The position numbers and the translations under genes were made by a program. DNA of 64,000 nucleotides, taken from contig CACPPV010000001.1 in NCBI GenBank assembly GCA_902635895.1, forward strand, positions 1 through 64,000. The letters run 5' to 3'. The stretch's first letter is position 1, and every line of letters begins with the position of its first letter. The stretch is from an uncultured Bacteroidota bacterium (GTDB lineage Bacteria > Bacteroidota > Bacteroidia > Flavobacteriales > Flavobacteriaceae). The notes beneath the pieces are model-generated. The model was not told the origin of the DNA. It saw only the letters and a list, made by a program, of their open reading frames with translations, and did not search any database. Positions 31,663 through 40,388 of this stretch are shown here, in pieces.

Positions 31663-32769
31663 TTAAGAGAACATGTCTTTTACCTTTTCAAAAAAAGACT
31701 TTTCCCCTTTTTCAGGTGATGGGATAAAATTATCGTTCTCTTTCATCTGTTCAAAGAAAGTTCGTTGTTCTTTATTTAGAGTTTTGGGAGTCCAAACATT
31801 AACATGAACTAAAAGATCTCCATTTCCGTAAGAATTAATACTACTCAGTCCTTTTCCTCTTAATCTAAGAATTTTTCCAGATTGGATTCCAGCTTCAAGC
31901 TTAATTCTAACATTACCATTAACAGTTTCAATCTCTTTAGAAACTCCAAGCACAGCTTCCGAAATACTTATGTATAGATCAAAGTGTAAATTATTACCCT
32001 CTCTTTTTAAGAAAGGATGTTCATTTTCATTAATAAGTACAATTAAATCACCTGGTATGCCATTTCCTGCCGAATCGTTTCCTTTACCAGAAACCTTAAG
32101 TTGCATTCCATCCTCAACTCCAGCGGGAATTTTAACTAGAACTGTTTCTTCTTTTACAACTAATCCGTTTGCATCAGAGTTTGATGGTCTGTTGGAAACC
32201 ATTTCACCGGAACCTCCACAACTGGGACATGTTGATGAGGATTGCATTCTTCCAAGTATGGTATTAGTGATCCTTGTAACCTGTCCAGACCCATTACATG
32301 TGCTACATGTTTTGTATGTAACTCCTTCAGCTTTAACTTTTCTTTTGACCTTGATTTTCTTTTCAACTCCATTAACTATTTCAGCTAAATCAAGCTTAAC
32401 TCTTATTCTTAGGTTACTTCCTTTTGGTCTTCTGGAGCCACCACCAAAACCTCCAAAACCTCCTCCAAATGCACTACCAAAAATATCACCAAATTGACTA
32501 AAGATATCGTCCATATTCATGCCTGCACCACCAAAACCACCAGAACCATCAAAAGCAGAGTGACCAAATTGATCGTATTTAGCTCTTTTGTCCTTATTCC
32601 CCAAAACTTCGTATGCTTCAGCAGCTTTTTTAAAATTTTCTTCTGCCTTTGAGTCACCGGGATTTTTGTCTGGATGATATTTTATTGCCTTCTTTCTGTA
32701 GGCTTTTTTGATTTCGCTTTCAGACGCTGACTTTCCTACTCCTAAAATATCATAAAAATCTTCTTTCAT
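31663..32769 (-). CDS. dnaJ: Chaperone DnaJ
   Basis: J domain HPDKNPG, G/F-rich linker, two CxxCxGxG motifs, C-terminal substrate-binding domain. Confidence 0.95.
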   Translation of the reverse strand: MKEDFYDILGVGKSASESEIKKAYRKKAIKYHPDKNPGDSKAEENFKKAAEAYEVLGNKDKRAKYDQFGHSAFDGSGGFGGAGMNMDDIFSQFGDIFGSAFGGGFGGFGGGSRRPKGSNLRIRVKLDLAEIVNGVEKKIKVKRKVKAEGVTYKTCSTCNGSGQVTRITNTILGRMQSSSTCPSCGGSGEMVSNRPSNSDANGLVVKEETVLVKIPAGVEDGMQLKVSGKGNDSAGNGIPGDLIVLINENEHPFLKREGNNLHFDLYISISEAVLGVSKEIETVNGNVRIKLEAGIQSGKILRLRGKGLSSINSYGNGDLLVHVNVWTPKTLNKEQRTFFEQMKENDNFIPSPEKGEKSFFEKVKDMFS

Positions 32770-32780
32770 AGTATTTGAAA

Positions 32781-33272
32781 TTAATTACCTACAACGACTT
32801 TTGGATATCTTATAATTTTTTCTCCAAGTTTATATCCTTGCTCAGTAATATCAATTATTTTTCCTTTCATTTTATCATTTTCAGCTGGAATTTGAGTAAT
32901 GGCTTCGTGAATTTCAGCATCGAACTCATCTCCTTTATTTACCTCAATTAAAACTAATCCTTGAGATTTTAATGTATCAGAAAATTTATTATTAATCAGT
33001 GAAAAACCTTCAACTAAACTTTTCTCTTTTGATTTTTCAAATTCTGCTGAAGCTCTTTTTAAATCATCAATTATGGGAAGTAATGCTGTCATAAGTTCTT
33101 GTGACGCAGTTTTATATAAATCCAGTCTCTCCTTAGATGTTCTTTTTTTATAATTTTCAAATTCAGCAAAAAGTCTTAAAAATTTATCCTTTTCTTCCTT
33201 GATTTCATTTTGCAAAGACTCTATCTGAGATTTTAAAGTTGGTTTTTTTGAGCTTTTTGATTTGTTTGCCAT
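32781..33272 (-). CDS. grpE: Nucleotide exchange factor GrpE
   Basis: LRLFAEFENYKKRTSKERLDLYKTASQELMTALLPIIDDLKRA, GYKLGEKIIRYPKVVV. Confidence 0.93.
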   Translation of the reverse strand: MANKSKSSKKPTLKSQIESLQNEIKEEKDKFLRLFAEFENYKKRTSKERLDLYKTASQELMTALLPIIDDLKRASAEFEKSKEKSLVEGFSLINNKFSDTLKSQGLVLIEVNKGDEFDAEIHEAITQIPAENDKMKGKIIDITEQGYKLGEKIIRYPKVVVGN

Positions 33273-33296
33273 TATAGTTTTTTTTAATCTCTAGAG

Positions 33297-33328
33297 CAAA
33301 ATTACTGCCATATTTAAAATTTTGTCAA
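33297..33328 (-). promoter_or_regulatory. grpE-dnaJ promoter: TTG (33328-33326) - 21 bp - TAATTTTG (33304-33297)
   Basis: Exact -7 TAnnTTTG on the minus strand with -33 TTG at 21-bp spacing, just upstream of grpE. Confidence 0.6.
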
Positions 33329-33341
33329 AATGTCACAGATT

Positions 33342-34248
33342 TTATTTTAGTAAATCTTTTAGAGCTAAATCCAAATAAGGATATTTAAATTTAAATCCAT
33401 CAGATTCAATTTTTTTTCGAGCAGACATCTTGGCTAAACAATAATAATTCAGACATTGAACCTGTGAAAAATTCGATAATTTTAAGAGGAATAGACGGTA
33501 TAATAATTTTTTTACCTAATATTTTAGAAATTGTCAAAGTAAACTGTTTACTAGTTACTGGGTTGGGAGCTACTAAATTATAAACTCCTTTACAATTATT
33601 TTCAATTAAAAATATAATTGAACTGACTAAATCATCAATATGAACCCAAGAATATATATTTTTTCCATTTCCAAACCATGTTCCCATGTAAAAATTAATT
33701 GAATTTAGTATAGGTTTTAATAATCCTCCTTTTTTTGATAAAACTAAACCAATTCTCAAATAAGTAATTTTTATTTCATTTTTAAATAAACTATCGCATG
33801 AAGATTCCCATTTCTTAACAGTGTTGCCAAGAAATGAATTAGAAATATTTTTAGAGTTTTCATCGTGTTTTAAACTAGTTGAAGACTGATATATTCCAAT
33901 TGCAGAAGCGCACAAAAACTGATCAATTTTTACATTTTTCTCTAGAATAATTTTATTTAATAGTTCAACGGATTTTATTCTACTATTTAAAATTGATTTT
34001 TTTGCATTTTTAGTCCAGAGTTGTGCAATTGGTGAGCCTGCCAAATTTATAACAACACTTACACCAAGAATTGAAGACGAATCAATAATTTCCTTTTCTG
34101 GGTTCCAATAAAATTTTTTTACTTTTTTATTATTTGATTTTAAGTTTTTACTAGTGGTTAAAATATTTATCTCAACATCTTTCTTTAATAGCTTATCCAA
34201 TAGATTTTTTCCAATTAGTCCACTTGCTCCAGTAATTAAAAATTTCAT
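33342..34248 (-). pseudogene. TIGR01777-family NAD-dependent epimerase (YfcH-like), frameshifted at an A8 tract near the 3' end
   Basis: Start MKFLITGASGLIGKNLL; ORF stops at SKKN* (33406); removing one A of the A8 tract continues as SKKIESDGFKFKYPYLDLALKDLLK* to 33342. Confidence 0.8.
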
Positions 34249-34313
34249 AAATGATAAAATAGTGTAATAAATGATCAAAGTTAATTTGTAATTTTACAAT
34301 AACAATTGATTTT

Positions 34314-35357
34314 ATGAAAATTAAAGAAATTGAAACTTCAAGAATTAATGAAGTTGATTTTACTAACTTAGAATTTGGTGCTGTTTTTACAGATCACATG
34401 TTTTCTTGTGACTATATTAATGGAGAATGGGTTAACCCTGAAATTATTCCCTATCAACCCATTAGCGTTAGTCCTGCATCTAGAGTTTTTCATTATGGTC
34501 AAGCTTGTTTTGAGGGAATGAAAGCCTATAAAGACATAAATAATAAGATTTGGTTGTTTAGACCAGATGAAAATTATAAAAGGATTATTAAATCATCCTT
34601 AAGACTTGCAATGCCTGAGTTTCCTGAAAATCTTTTTTTTGAAGGATTAAACAATTTACTAAAATTAGATAGCGATTGGATAAAACCTGGTTTAGGAAAT
34701 TCCTTGTATATAAGACCCTTTATTTTTGCAACGGAAGGATCAATAAATGCCACCGAAGCAAATCAATATAAATTTATGATTATTTGTGCTCCAGCTAGTT
34801 CATATTACAGCGGAGAAGTTAGAGTGAAAATTGAAAAATCTTTCAGCAGAGCTGCTAAAGGAGGTGTAGGATATGCAAAAGCTGCTGGAAATTATGCTGC
34901 TCAATTCTATCCTACAACCCTAGCCAAAAATGAAGGATTTCAACAAATTATTTGGACAGATTCTTCAAATCACGAGTATATTGAAGAAGCAGGTACTATG
35001 AATTTATTTTTTAGAATAGGAAATAAATTAATTACTGCTCCAACCAGCGATAGTATACTTGACGGTGTTACAAGAAAAAGTTTGATTCAAATTGCAAAAG
35101 ATCAAGGTATTGAAGTTGAAGTTAGACCAATAAAAGTAGAAGAGTTGATTGACGCTGCAAAAAACAATACACTTGTTGAAATATTTGGAAGTGGAACTGC
35201 AGTTGTGGTTCTACCAATTAAAGGTTTTGGATATGAAAATTCAAAATATGAATTAATTCAAAAGGAAAATTCTTGGGCAATAATGTTTAAAAACATACTC
35301 AATAACATTCAATACAACTTAATTGAAGACCCATATAATTGGACTGTTGAAGTTTAA
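34314..35357 (+). CDS. ilvE: Branched-chain amino acid aminotransferase
   Basis: FHYGQACFEGMKAYK, GGVGYAKAAGNYAAQF, EEAGTMNLFFRI, SILDGVTRKSL. Confidence 0.93.
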   Translation: MKIKEIETSRINEVDFTNLEFGAVFTDHMFSCDYINGEWVNPEIIPYQPISVSPASRVFHYGQACFEGMKAYKDINNKIWLFRPDENYKRIIKSSLRLAMPEFPENLFFEGLNNLLKLDSDWIKPGLGNSLYIRPFIFATEGSINATEANQYKFMIICAPASSYYSGEVRVKIEKSFSRAAKGGVGYAKAAGNYAAQFYPTTLAKNEGFQQIIWTDSSNHEYIEEAGTMNLFFRIGNKLITAPTSDSILDGVTRKSLIQIAKDQGIEVEVRPIKVEELIDAAKNNTLVEIFGSGTAVVVLPIKGFGYENSKYELIQKENSWAIMFKNILNNIQYNLIEDPYNWTVEV

Positions 35358-35740
35358 GATTCTAAAATTTTAGAAATATCTGGTTTAAAATAATTCGGCC
35401 CTTTCATTACTTTACCATCCTCTCTATAAATAGGTTGACCTTTTTCATCAAGCTTACTAAGATTACTTTTTTGAATCTCATCAAATACTTCTTCAATTTT
35501 ATGTTGCATTCCATGTTCAATAATTGTTCCGCATAATATATATAACATATCTCCAAGTGCGTCAGCAACCTCAACTATATCGTCATTAATAGCAGCTTCC
35601 AAATACTCTTGATTTTCTTCTGACATAAGATTGAATCTTAAATTAATTTTTTCTTTTCCAATGTCTGCTATGGGGGCTAATTTGTAGGTAAGTTTATAAA
35701 CTTCATGAAATTTTTTTACAGCTTCAATTTGATGTTTCAT
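35354..35740 (-). CDS. MazG/HisE-like nucleotide pyrophosphohydrolase
   Basis: RFNLMSEENQEYLEAAINDDIVEVADALGDMLYILCGTIIEHG. Confidence 0.85.
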   Translation of the reverse strand: MKHQIEAVKKFHEVYKLTYKLAPIADIGKEKINLRFNLMSEENQEYLEAAINDDIVEVADALGDMLYILCGTIIEHGMQHKIEEVFDEIQKSNLSKLDEKGQPIYREDGKVMKGPNYFKPDISKILES

Positions 35741-35778
35741 ATTATAATTATCTTATTTTTGATCTAAAATAAATAATT

Positions 35779-35967
35779 ATGTTTAGTAATGGCCAATTAG
35801 TTTTTGCAATTGCATTTTTTCTAACATTTATTTTAATAATTTTTCTAAGTTACAGAAGAGATCTTAAAGGACTCAAGGGTACGTACAAGGGTATTAGATG
35901 GGTTATTATAGGGTTTTTATGCTTTGTTGGTTTATTAGTTATACTAAAAAAATTAAGTGTATCGTGA
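35779..35967 (+). CDS. Small two-TM membrane protein, 62 aa, unknown function
   Basis: Intact ORF with two hydrophobic segments; GTGA overlap with crcB. Confidence 0.7.
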   Translation: MFSNGQLVFAIAFFLTFILIIFLSYRRDLKGLKGTYKGIRWVIIGFLCFVGLLVILKKLSVS

Positions 35968-36329
35968 AGCAAGTGTTATTAGTCTTTTTGGGTGGTGGAT
36001 TAGGAAGTGCTTTTAGATTTTTAATTTCAAACATTTCTTTTCTTAATATAATTAAATTTCCTTTTCACACATTTTTATCAAACATAATAGGATGTTTAAT
36101 TTTTGGTTTTTTCATGGGTTGGGCGATTAAGAACGATCAAATTAATTCACCTAACACTTTATTGATCGCTACTGGATTTTGTGGAGGATTAACAACGTTT
36201 TCTACTTTTGCATATGAAAATATAAATATGATTAAATCTGGAGATCTAAACCATTTTATTCTTTATACTTTGCTTTCTATTATTACAAGTTTCGCATCTA
36301 TATACCTTGGTATGCTTATAATTAAGTAA
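35964..36329 (+). CDS. crcB: Fluoride channel CrcB/Fluc (likely GTG start at 35964)
   Basis: VFLGGGLGSAFRFLIS, FHTFLSNIIGCLIFGFFMGW, LLIATGFCGGLTTFSTFAYE. Confidence 0.92.
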   Translation: MKQVLLVFLGGGLGSAFRFLISNISFLNIIKFPFHTFLSNIIGCLIFGFFMGWAIKNDQINSPNTLLIATGFCGGLTTFSTFAYENINMIKSGDLNHFILYTLLSIITSFASIYLGMLIIK

Positions 36330-36358
36330 TAGCATTGAGACAAAAATTGATCAAATTA

Positions 36359-36382
36359 ATAATTTAGACCTATCTAAATTAT
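36359..36382. repeat. Perfect 10-bp inverted repeat ATAATTTAGA-CCTA-TCTAAATTAT
   Basis: Read directly in the crcB/amt intergenic region; no T tail. Confidence 0.6.
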
Positions 36383-36473
36383 CATTCCCAAAATATTTAC
36401 ACTTTTAAATTACATTATTTGTAATAATAACTCCATTTTAAAGAAAAACGTTAGTAATTATTAGCTGTTTATT

Positions 36474-36481
36474 TAGTTTTG
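36474..36481 (+). promoter_or_regulatory. -7 box TAGTTTTG of the first ammonium transporter
   Basis: Exact TAnnTTTG, 47 nt before the ATG; no good -33 TTG. Confidence 0.45.
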
Positions 36482-36528
36482 GTGAAAATTATTTAACAAA
36501 TTAATAAAAAAACCTAAAAATTATTATT

Positions 36529-37812
36529 ATGAATTTTAACACAATTTTTGCTTTAGTTCCTAGTATTGAGGTCTTAGATCCCAATACTGATTTTAGCATT
36601 TTATGGGTATTACTTTCTGGTATACTTGTATTTTTTATGCAAGCTGGATTTACTTTAGTTGAGTCTGGATTTACCAAATCTTCAAACGCAGTTAACATTT
36701 CAATGAAAAATATCTTAGATATTTCTGTTGGAACTTTGTCTTTCTGGTTTATTGGTTATGGGTTAATGTACGGAGGTAGCTCTAATGGATTTATTATCAC
36801 TGAGATGAGTGATTTATTATTTAACCCTGGTGCGGGAGCTGAAGATGTATTTTTTCAAACTGTTTTCTGTGCAACAGCAGCTACTATAGTTTCTGGTGCA
36901 ATAGCAGGACGAACTAAATACTCTACTTATGCTTTATTCACTATTATTATGACGGCTCTTATATACCCAATTGCAGGTGGATGGGAATGGAATGGCGGAT
37001 GGCTTAATGCTGAATGGATGCCAGCAGAATTTATTGATTTTGCAGGTTCTTCAATTGTTCACTCAGTTGGTGGATGGGCTGCCCTTGTTGGAGCATGGAT
37101 GGTTGGACCTAGAATTGGAAAATTCGTTAACGGAGAGCCAGTTACCCTTCCAGGAAGTAATTTACTTGTTGGAACACTAGGTGTATTTATTTTATGGCTA
37201 GGTTGGTTCGGTTTTAATGGTGGATCTCAGTTAGCTTGGGGAGGTGACGATTCAGTCGCTGCATCAATGGTTGTGTTTGTAACTAATATTTCTGCTGCTG
37301 CAGGTGCAGTCGGAGCACTACTAATAAGCTGGTTAAAATACGGTAAACCAAATTTAACAATGACACTTAACGGGGTAATTGCCGGACTTGTAGCAATTAC
37401 TGCAGGATGTGGAAATATGACTCCAGGTGGAGCGTTCTTTGCAGGATTAGTTGGTGGTATCCTTGTAGTATACTCTATTGAATTTATCGAAAAAGTACTT
37501 AAAATTGACGACGCAGTAGGTGCAGCTTCTGCTCACGGTGTTGTTGGTGCATGGGGAACTTTAGTTATTGGACTATGGGGAGTTGATGGAGATGCTGGTA
37601 TAGGACTTTTTAATGGTGGTGGAGGTGCACAATTTGGTGCACAAGCTATTGGTGTTTTAGCTTATGGAGCTTGGGCAGCAATCACATCATTCATTGTATT
37701 TTATGTATTAAAAGCGACTTTAGGATTAAGAGTTTCTAAAGAAGAAGAGGAAAACTTAGATTTAGCCGAGCATGGAGAAATTGGATTCGCTGGAAAAAGA
37801 ACAAGAGAATAA
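36529..37812 (+). CDS. amt: Ammonium transporter (Amt/MEP), copy 1
   Basis: MQAGFTLVESGFTKSSNAVNISMKN, SSIVHSVGGWAALVGAW, AASAHGVVGAWGTL. Confidence 0.95.
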   Translation: MNFNTIFALVPSIEVLDPNTDFSILWVLLSGILVFFMQAGFTLVESGFTKSSNAVNISMKNILDISVGTLSFWFIGYGLMYGGSSNGFIITEMSDLLFNPGAGAEDVFFQTVFCATAATIVSGAIAGRTKYSTYALFTIIMTALIYPIAGGWEWNGGWLNAEWMPAEFIDFAGSSIVHSVGGWAALVGAWMVGPRIGKFVNGEPVTLPGSNLLVGTLGVFILWLGWFGFNGGSQLAWGGDDSVAASMVVFVTNISAAAGAVGALLISWLKYGKPNLTMTLNGVIAGLVAITAGCGNMTPGGAFFAGLVGGILVVYSIEFIEKVLKIDDAVGAASAHGVVGAWGTLVIGLWGVDGDAGIGLFNGGGGAQFGAQAIGVLAYGAWAAITSFIVFYVLKATLGLRVSKEEEENLDLAEHGEIGFAGKRTRE

Positions 37813-37847
37813 ATAAACAACATATAAAAATTAATAAAACTATAATT

Positions 37848-38513
37848 ATGAAAAACTTAATAAGAAAAACAATTGGATTGCTAACGGTAATATTAACAAC
37901 GTCAGCATTATTAACATCAAATACTTCAAATGCTCAAGATTTAGGAGCAGACGTGGTAAGCTCATATGTATGGAGAGGAACTCAGTTTGGTTCAGGTGCA
38001 CACATTCAACCATGGGTATCTCTAAGTACTGGAGATTTAGAAGTTGGTGCTTGGGGAAGTTTTCCAACTACTGCTAACGGAGGAGGAAATGAATTAGATT
38101 TATACGCTAGCTACAGCTTTGGAAAATTTGGTTTAACATTAACTAACTACTCTTTCCCTGGTGAAGGTGGTGCATACGCTGATGGCGAAGGATTATTTGA
38201 AGGAGACTACTTCGAAATTTCTGGATCTGCAGAATTAGGACCAATCGGATTAATGGTAGGATATTTCACTGAAGTTGAAGCTCTATATATTGAAGCTGCT
38301 TTCTCTGCTGGTCCAGTAGATGTAGCCATTGGATATGGTGATGATTCAGGAGATGCATGGTATGTAAACGGAGGAAGTGGATTATGTAATATTTCTTTAG
38401 GTGGGTCTAAAGACATAAAAATTACGGAGGACTACTCTTTACCTGTTTTCGGTTCATTTGTATATAACCCAGACTCAGAAGCTGCATTCCTTGTATTTGG
38501 AATGAGCTTCTAA
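37848..38513 (+). CDS. TorF-family-like putative outer membrane porin
   Basis: Signal peptide; DLGADVVSSYVWRGTQFG, YEVGAWGSF-type alternating beta pattern, terminal FVYNPDSEAAFLVFGMSF. Confidence 0.75.
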   Translation: MKNLIRKTIGLLTVILTTSALLTSNTSNAQDLGADVVSSYVWRGTQFGSGAHIQPWVSLSTGDLEVGAWGSFPTTANGGGNELDLYASYSFGKFGLTLTNYSFPGEGGAYADGEGLFEGDYFEISGSAELGPIGLMVGYFTEVEALYIEAAFSAGPVDVAIGYGDDSGDAWYVNGGSGLCNISLGGSKDIKITEDYSLPVFGSFVYNPDSEAAFLVFGMSF

Positions 38514-38576
38514 TTTAAATTAGGAATTACTCGGATTTTATATCCCTAATTCATATTATTATGTTGTTTTGTAAAG

Positions 38577-38600
38577 AGCCCGGCATTGCCGGGCTTTTTC
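38577..38600 (+). terminator. Strong rho-independent terminator
   Basis: AGCCCGGC-ATT-GCCGGGCT followed by TTTT. Confidence 0.9.
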
Positions 38601-38730
38601 GATTTTTAGAAATCAATAATTAACACCCCTTGATTTTACAATAATCAGAATTTTGAAATATGAAAATTATGGATATTGTAAAAATTACACATTTAATGAG
38701 AATTATGTTACAGTAAAAAAGGCAAAACCA

Positions 38731-38738
38731 TAAATTTG
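38731..38738 (+). promoter_or_regulatory. -7 box TAAATTTG for PII-amt2
   Basis: Exact TAnnTTTG, 41 nt before the likely ATG at 38780. Confidence 0.45.
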
Positions 38739-38779
38739 GTTCGAATTTTACATTGAATAACATAATTTATTACAAAATC

Positions 38780-39118
38780 ATGAAAAAAATTGAAGCAATT
38801 ATTCGAAAATCTAGATTTTCGGATGTCAAAAAAGCACTTCACGGCGTTGAAGTAAACTTTTTTTCCTACTGGGACGTAACCGGTGTTGGAAATGAAAAAG
38901 TTGGCCATGTATATCGTGGTGTAACCTACAGTACTGCGGATATTCAAAGAAGGTTTCTATCTATTGTAGTTTCAGAACCATTCGTTGAAAAAACAGTAAA
39001 TGCAATCTTAGAATCAGCATTCACAGGTGATGTTGGTGATGGAAAAATATTTATTCTTCCAGTTGAAGAAGCATACAGAATCAGAACTAAAGAAACAGGT
39101 AAAACATCATTAAATTAA
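38780..39118 (+). CDS. P-II family nitrogen regulator
   Basis: MKKIEAIIRKSRFSDVKKAL, VYRGVTY, GDVGDGKIFILPVEEAYRIRTKETG; internal start preferred over 38753. Confidence 0.93.
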   Translation: MKKIEAIIRKSRFSDVKKALHGVEVNFFSYWDVTGVGNEKVGHVYRGVTYSTADIQRRFLSIVVSEPFVEKTVNAILESAFTGDVGDGKIFILPVEEAYRIRTKETGKTSLN

Positions 39119-39122
39119 AATC

Positions 39123-40355
39123 ATGGAATTATTAACAGTTAACAACGTATGGATGATGATCTGTACAGCATTAGTATTTTTTATGCACCTTGGATTTTCA
39201 TTCTTAGAGATTGGATTAACAAGACAAAAAAATACAATTAATATTTTATTTAAAAACTTTTTTGTAATCACGGCAGGTTTAATAATCTACTGCTTAATCG
39301 GGTTCAATCTAATGTATCCAGGGGACTGGATCATAGAAGGAGTTCTTGGGACAATTGTTCCAGGTTTAGACTCAGTTGCTGCTACAGACCTTTCGTACAA
39401 TGAAGGTTATACTTACTGGACAGACTTTTTATTCCAAGGAATGTTTGCTGCGACTGCAGCTACAATAATTTCAGGTGCAGTTGCAGAAAGAATTAAAATT
39501 AATTCTTTTATTCTAATAGCAATTTTATATGTAACTATTGTATATCCAATTGTTGGTTCTTGGCAATGGGGTGGAGGATTTTTTAGCAATTTTATCTCAG
39601 ACGATTTAGGGTTTTACGATTTTGCTGGGTCAACTCTAGTTCACTCAGTTGGTGGATGGGGTGCACTTGTTGTAATTTACTTCCTTGGAGCAAGAAAAGG
39701 AAAGTTTGATGAAAACGGCAATCCACTAGCAATTACAGGTTCTAATATCCCACTTTCTGCAGCTGGAGTACTAATCTTATGGTTAGGATGGTTTGGATTT
39801 AACGGAGGATCGGTTCTTTCAGCTGATCCGTCGTTGACATCACTTACACTTGTAACTACTTGTCTTGCCGCTGCAGCTGGAGGAATCGGAGCTGCTGTAT
39901 TATCCAGAGTTCTTTATAATAACTTAGACTTAACAATGTTCATGAATGGAGTATTAGGTGGTTTAGTTGGAATTACTGCAGGAGCTGATCAAATGTTACC
40001 TACTTCAGCTATTTTAATAGGTCTAATTGCTGGAGGTATTGTAGTTCTTTCTGTCGCATTTCTTGATAAATGCAAATTAGACGATCCTGTTGGAGCAATA
40101 CCTGTTCACCTATTTTGTGGTATCTGGGGAACACTAGCGGTTGGTATTTTTGGAGAAATGGCTGGATTCGATCAGTTTATGGTTCAACTTGCGTGTGTAG
40201 GTATAACTGGTGTATTTTGTATTATACTTGGAACTATAATTACATTATTTGTAAGATCAGTTGCTGGTCTAAGAGTTGATGAAAAAGAAGAAATTCAAGG
40301 ACTAGATATCGCAGAACACGGAACTAGAGCTTACGGAGACTTCAGAGTGAATTAA
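39123..40355 (+). CDS. amt: Ammonium transporter (Amt/MEP), copy 2
   Basis: FMHLGFSFLEIGLTRQKNTINI, STLVHSVGGWGALVV, GAIPVHLFCGIWGTLAVG. Confidence 0.95.
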   Translation: MELLTVNNVWMMICTALVFFMHLGFSFLEIGLTRQKNTINILFKNFFVITAGLIIYCLIGFNLMYPGDWIIEGVLGTIVPGLDSVAATDLSYNEGYTYWTDFLFQGMFAATAATIISGAVAERIKINSFILIAILYVTIVYPIVGSWQWGGGFFSNFISDDLGFYDFAGSTLVHSVGGWGALVVIYFLGARKGKFDENGNPLAITGSNIPLSAAGVLILWLGWFGFNGGSVLSADPSLTSLTLVTTCLAAAAGGIGAAVLSRVLYNNLDLTMFMNGVLGGLVGITAGADQMLPTSAILIGLIAGGIVVLSVAFLDKCKLDDPVGAIPVHLFCGIWGTLAVGIFGEMAGFDQFMVQLACVGITGVFCIILGTIITLFVRSVAGLRVDEKEEIQGLDIAEHGTRAYGDFRVN

Positions 40356-40388
40356 ATATTATAACTATTTTCATATAAATTTTATAAT

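Noticed and set aside
31970-32497. 175-aa + strand ORF over dnaJ
   Set aside because: Pro/Leu-rich shadow of the Gly-rich DnaJ linker; no independent support.
37846-38067. 73-aa ORF antisense to the porin-like gene
   Set aside because: Opposite strand of a signal-peptide-bearing gene within an apparent operon; no motif.
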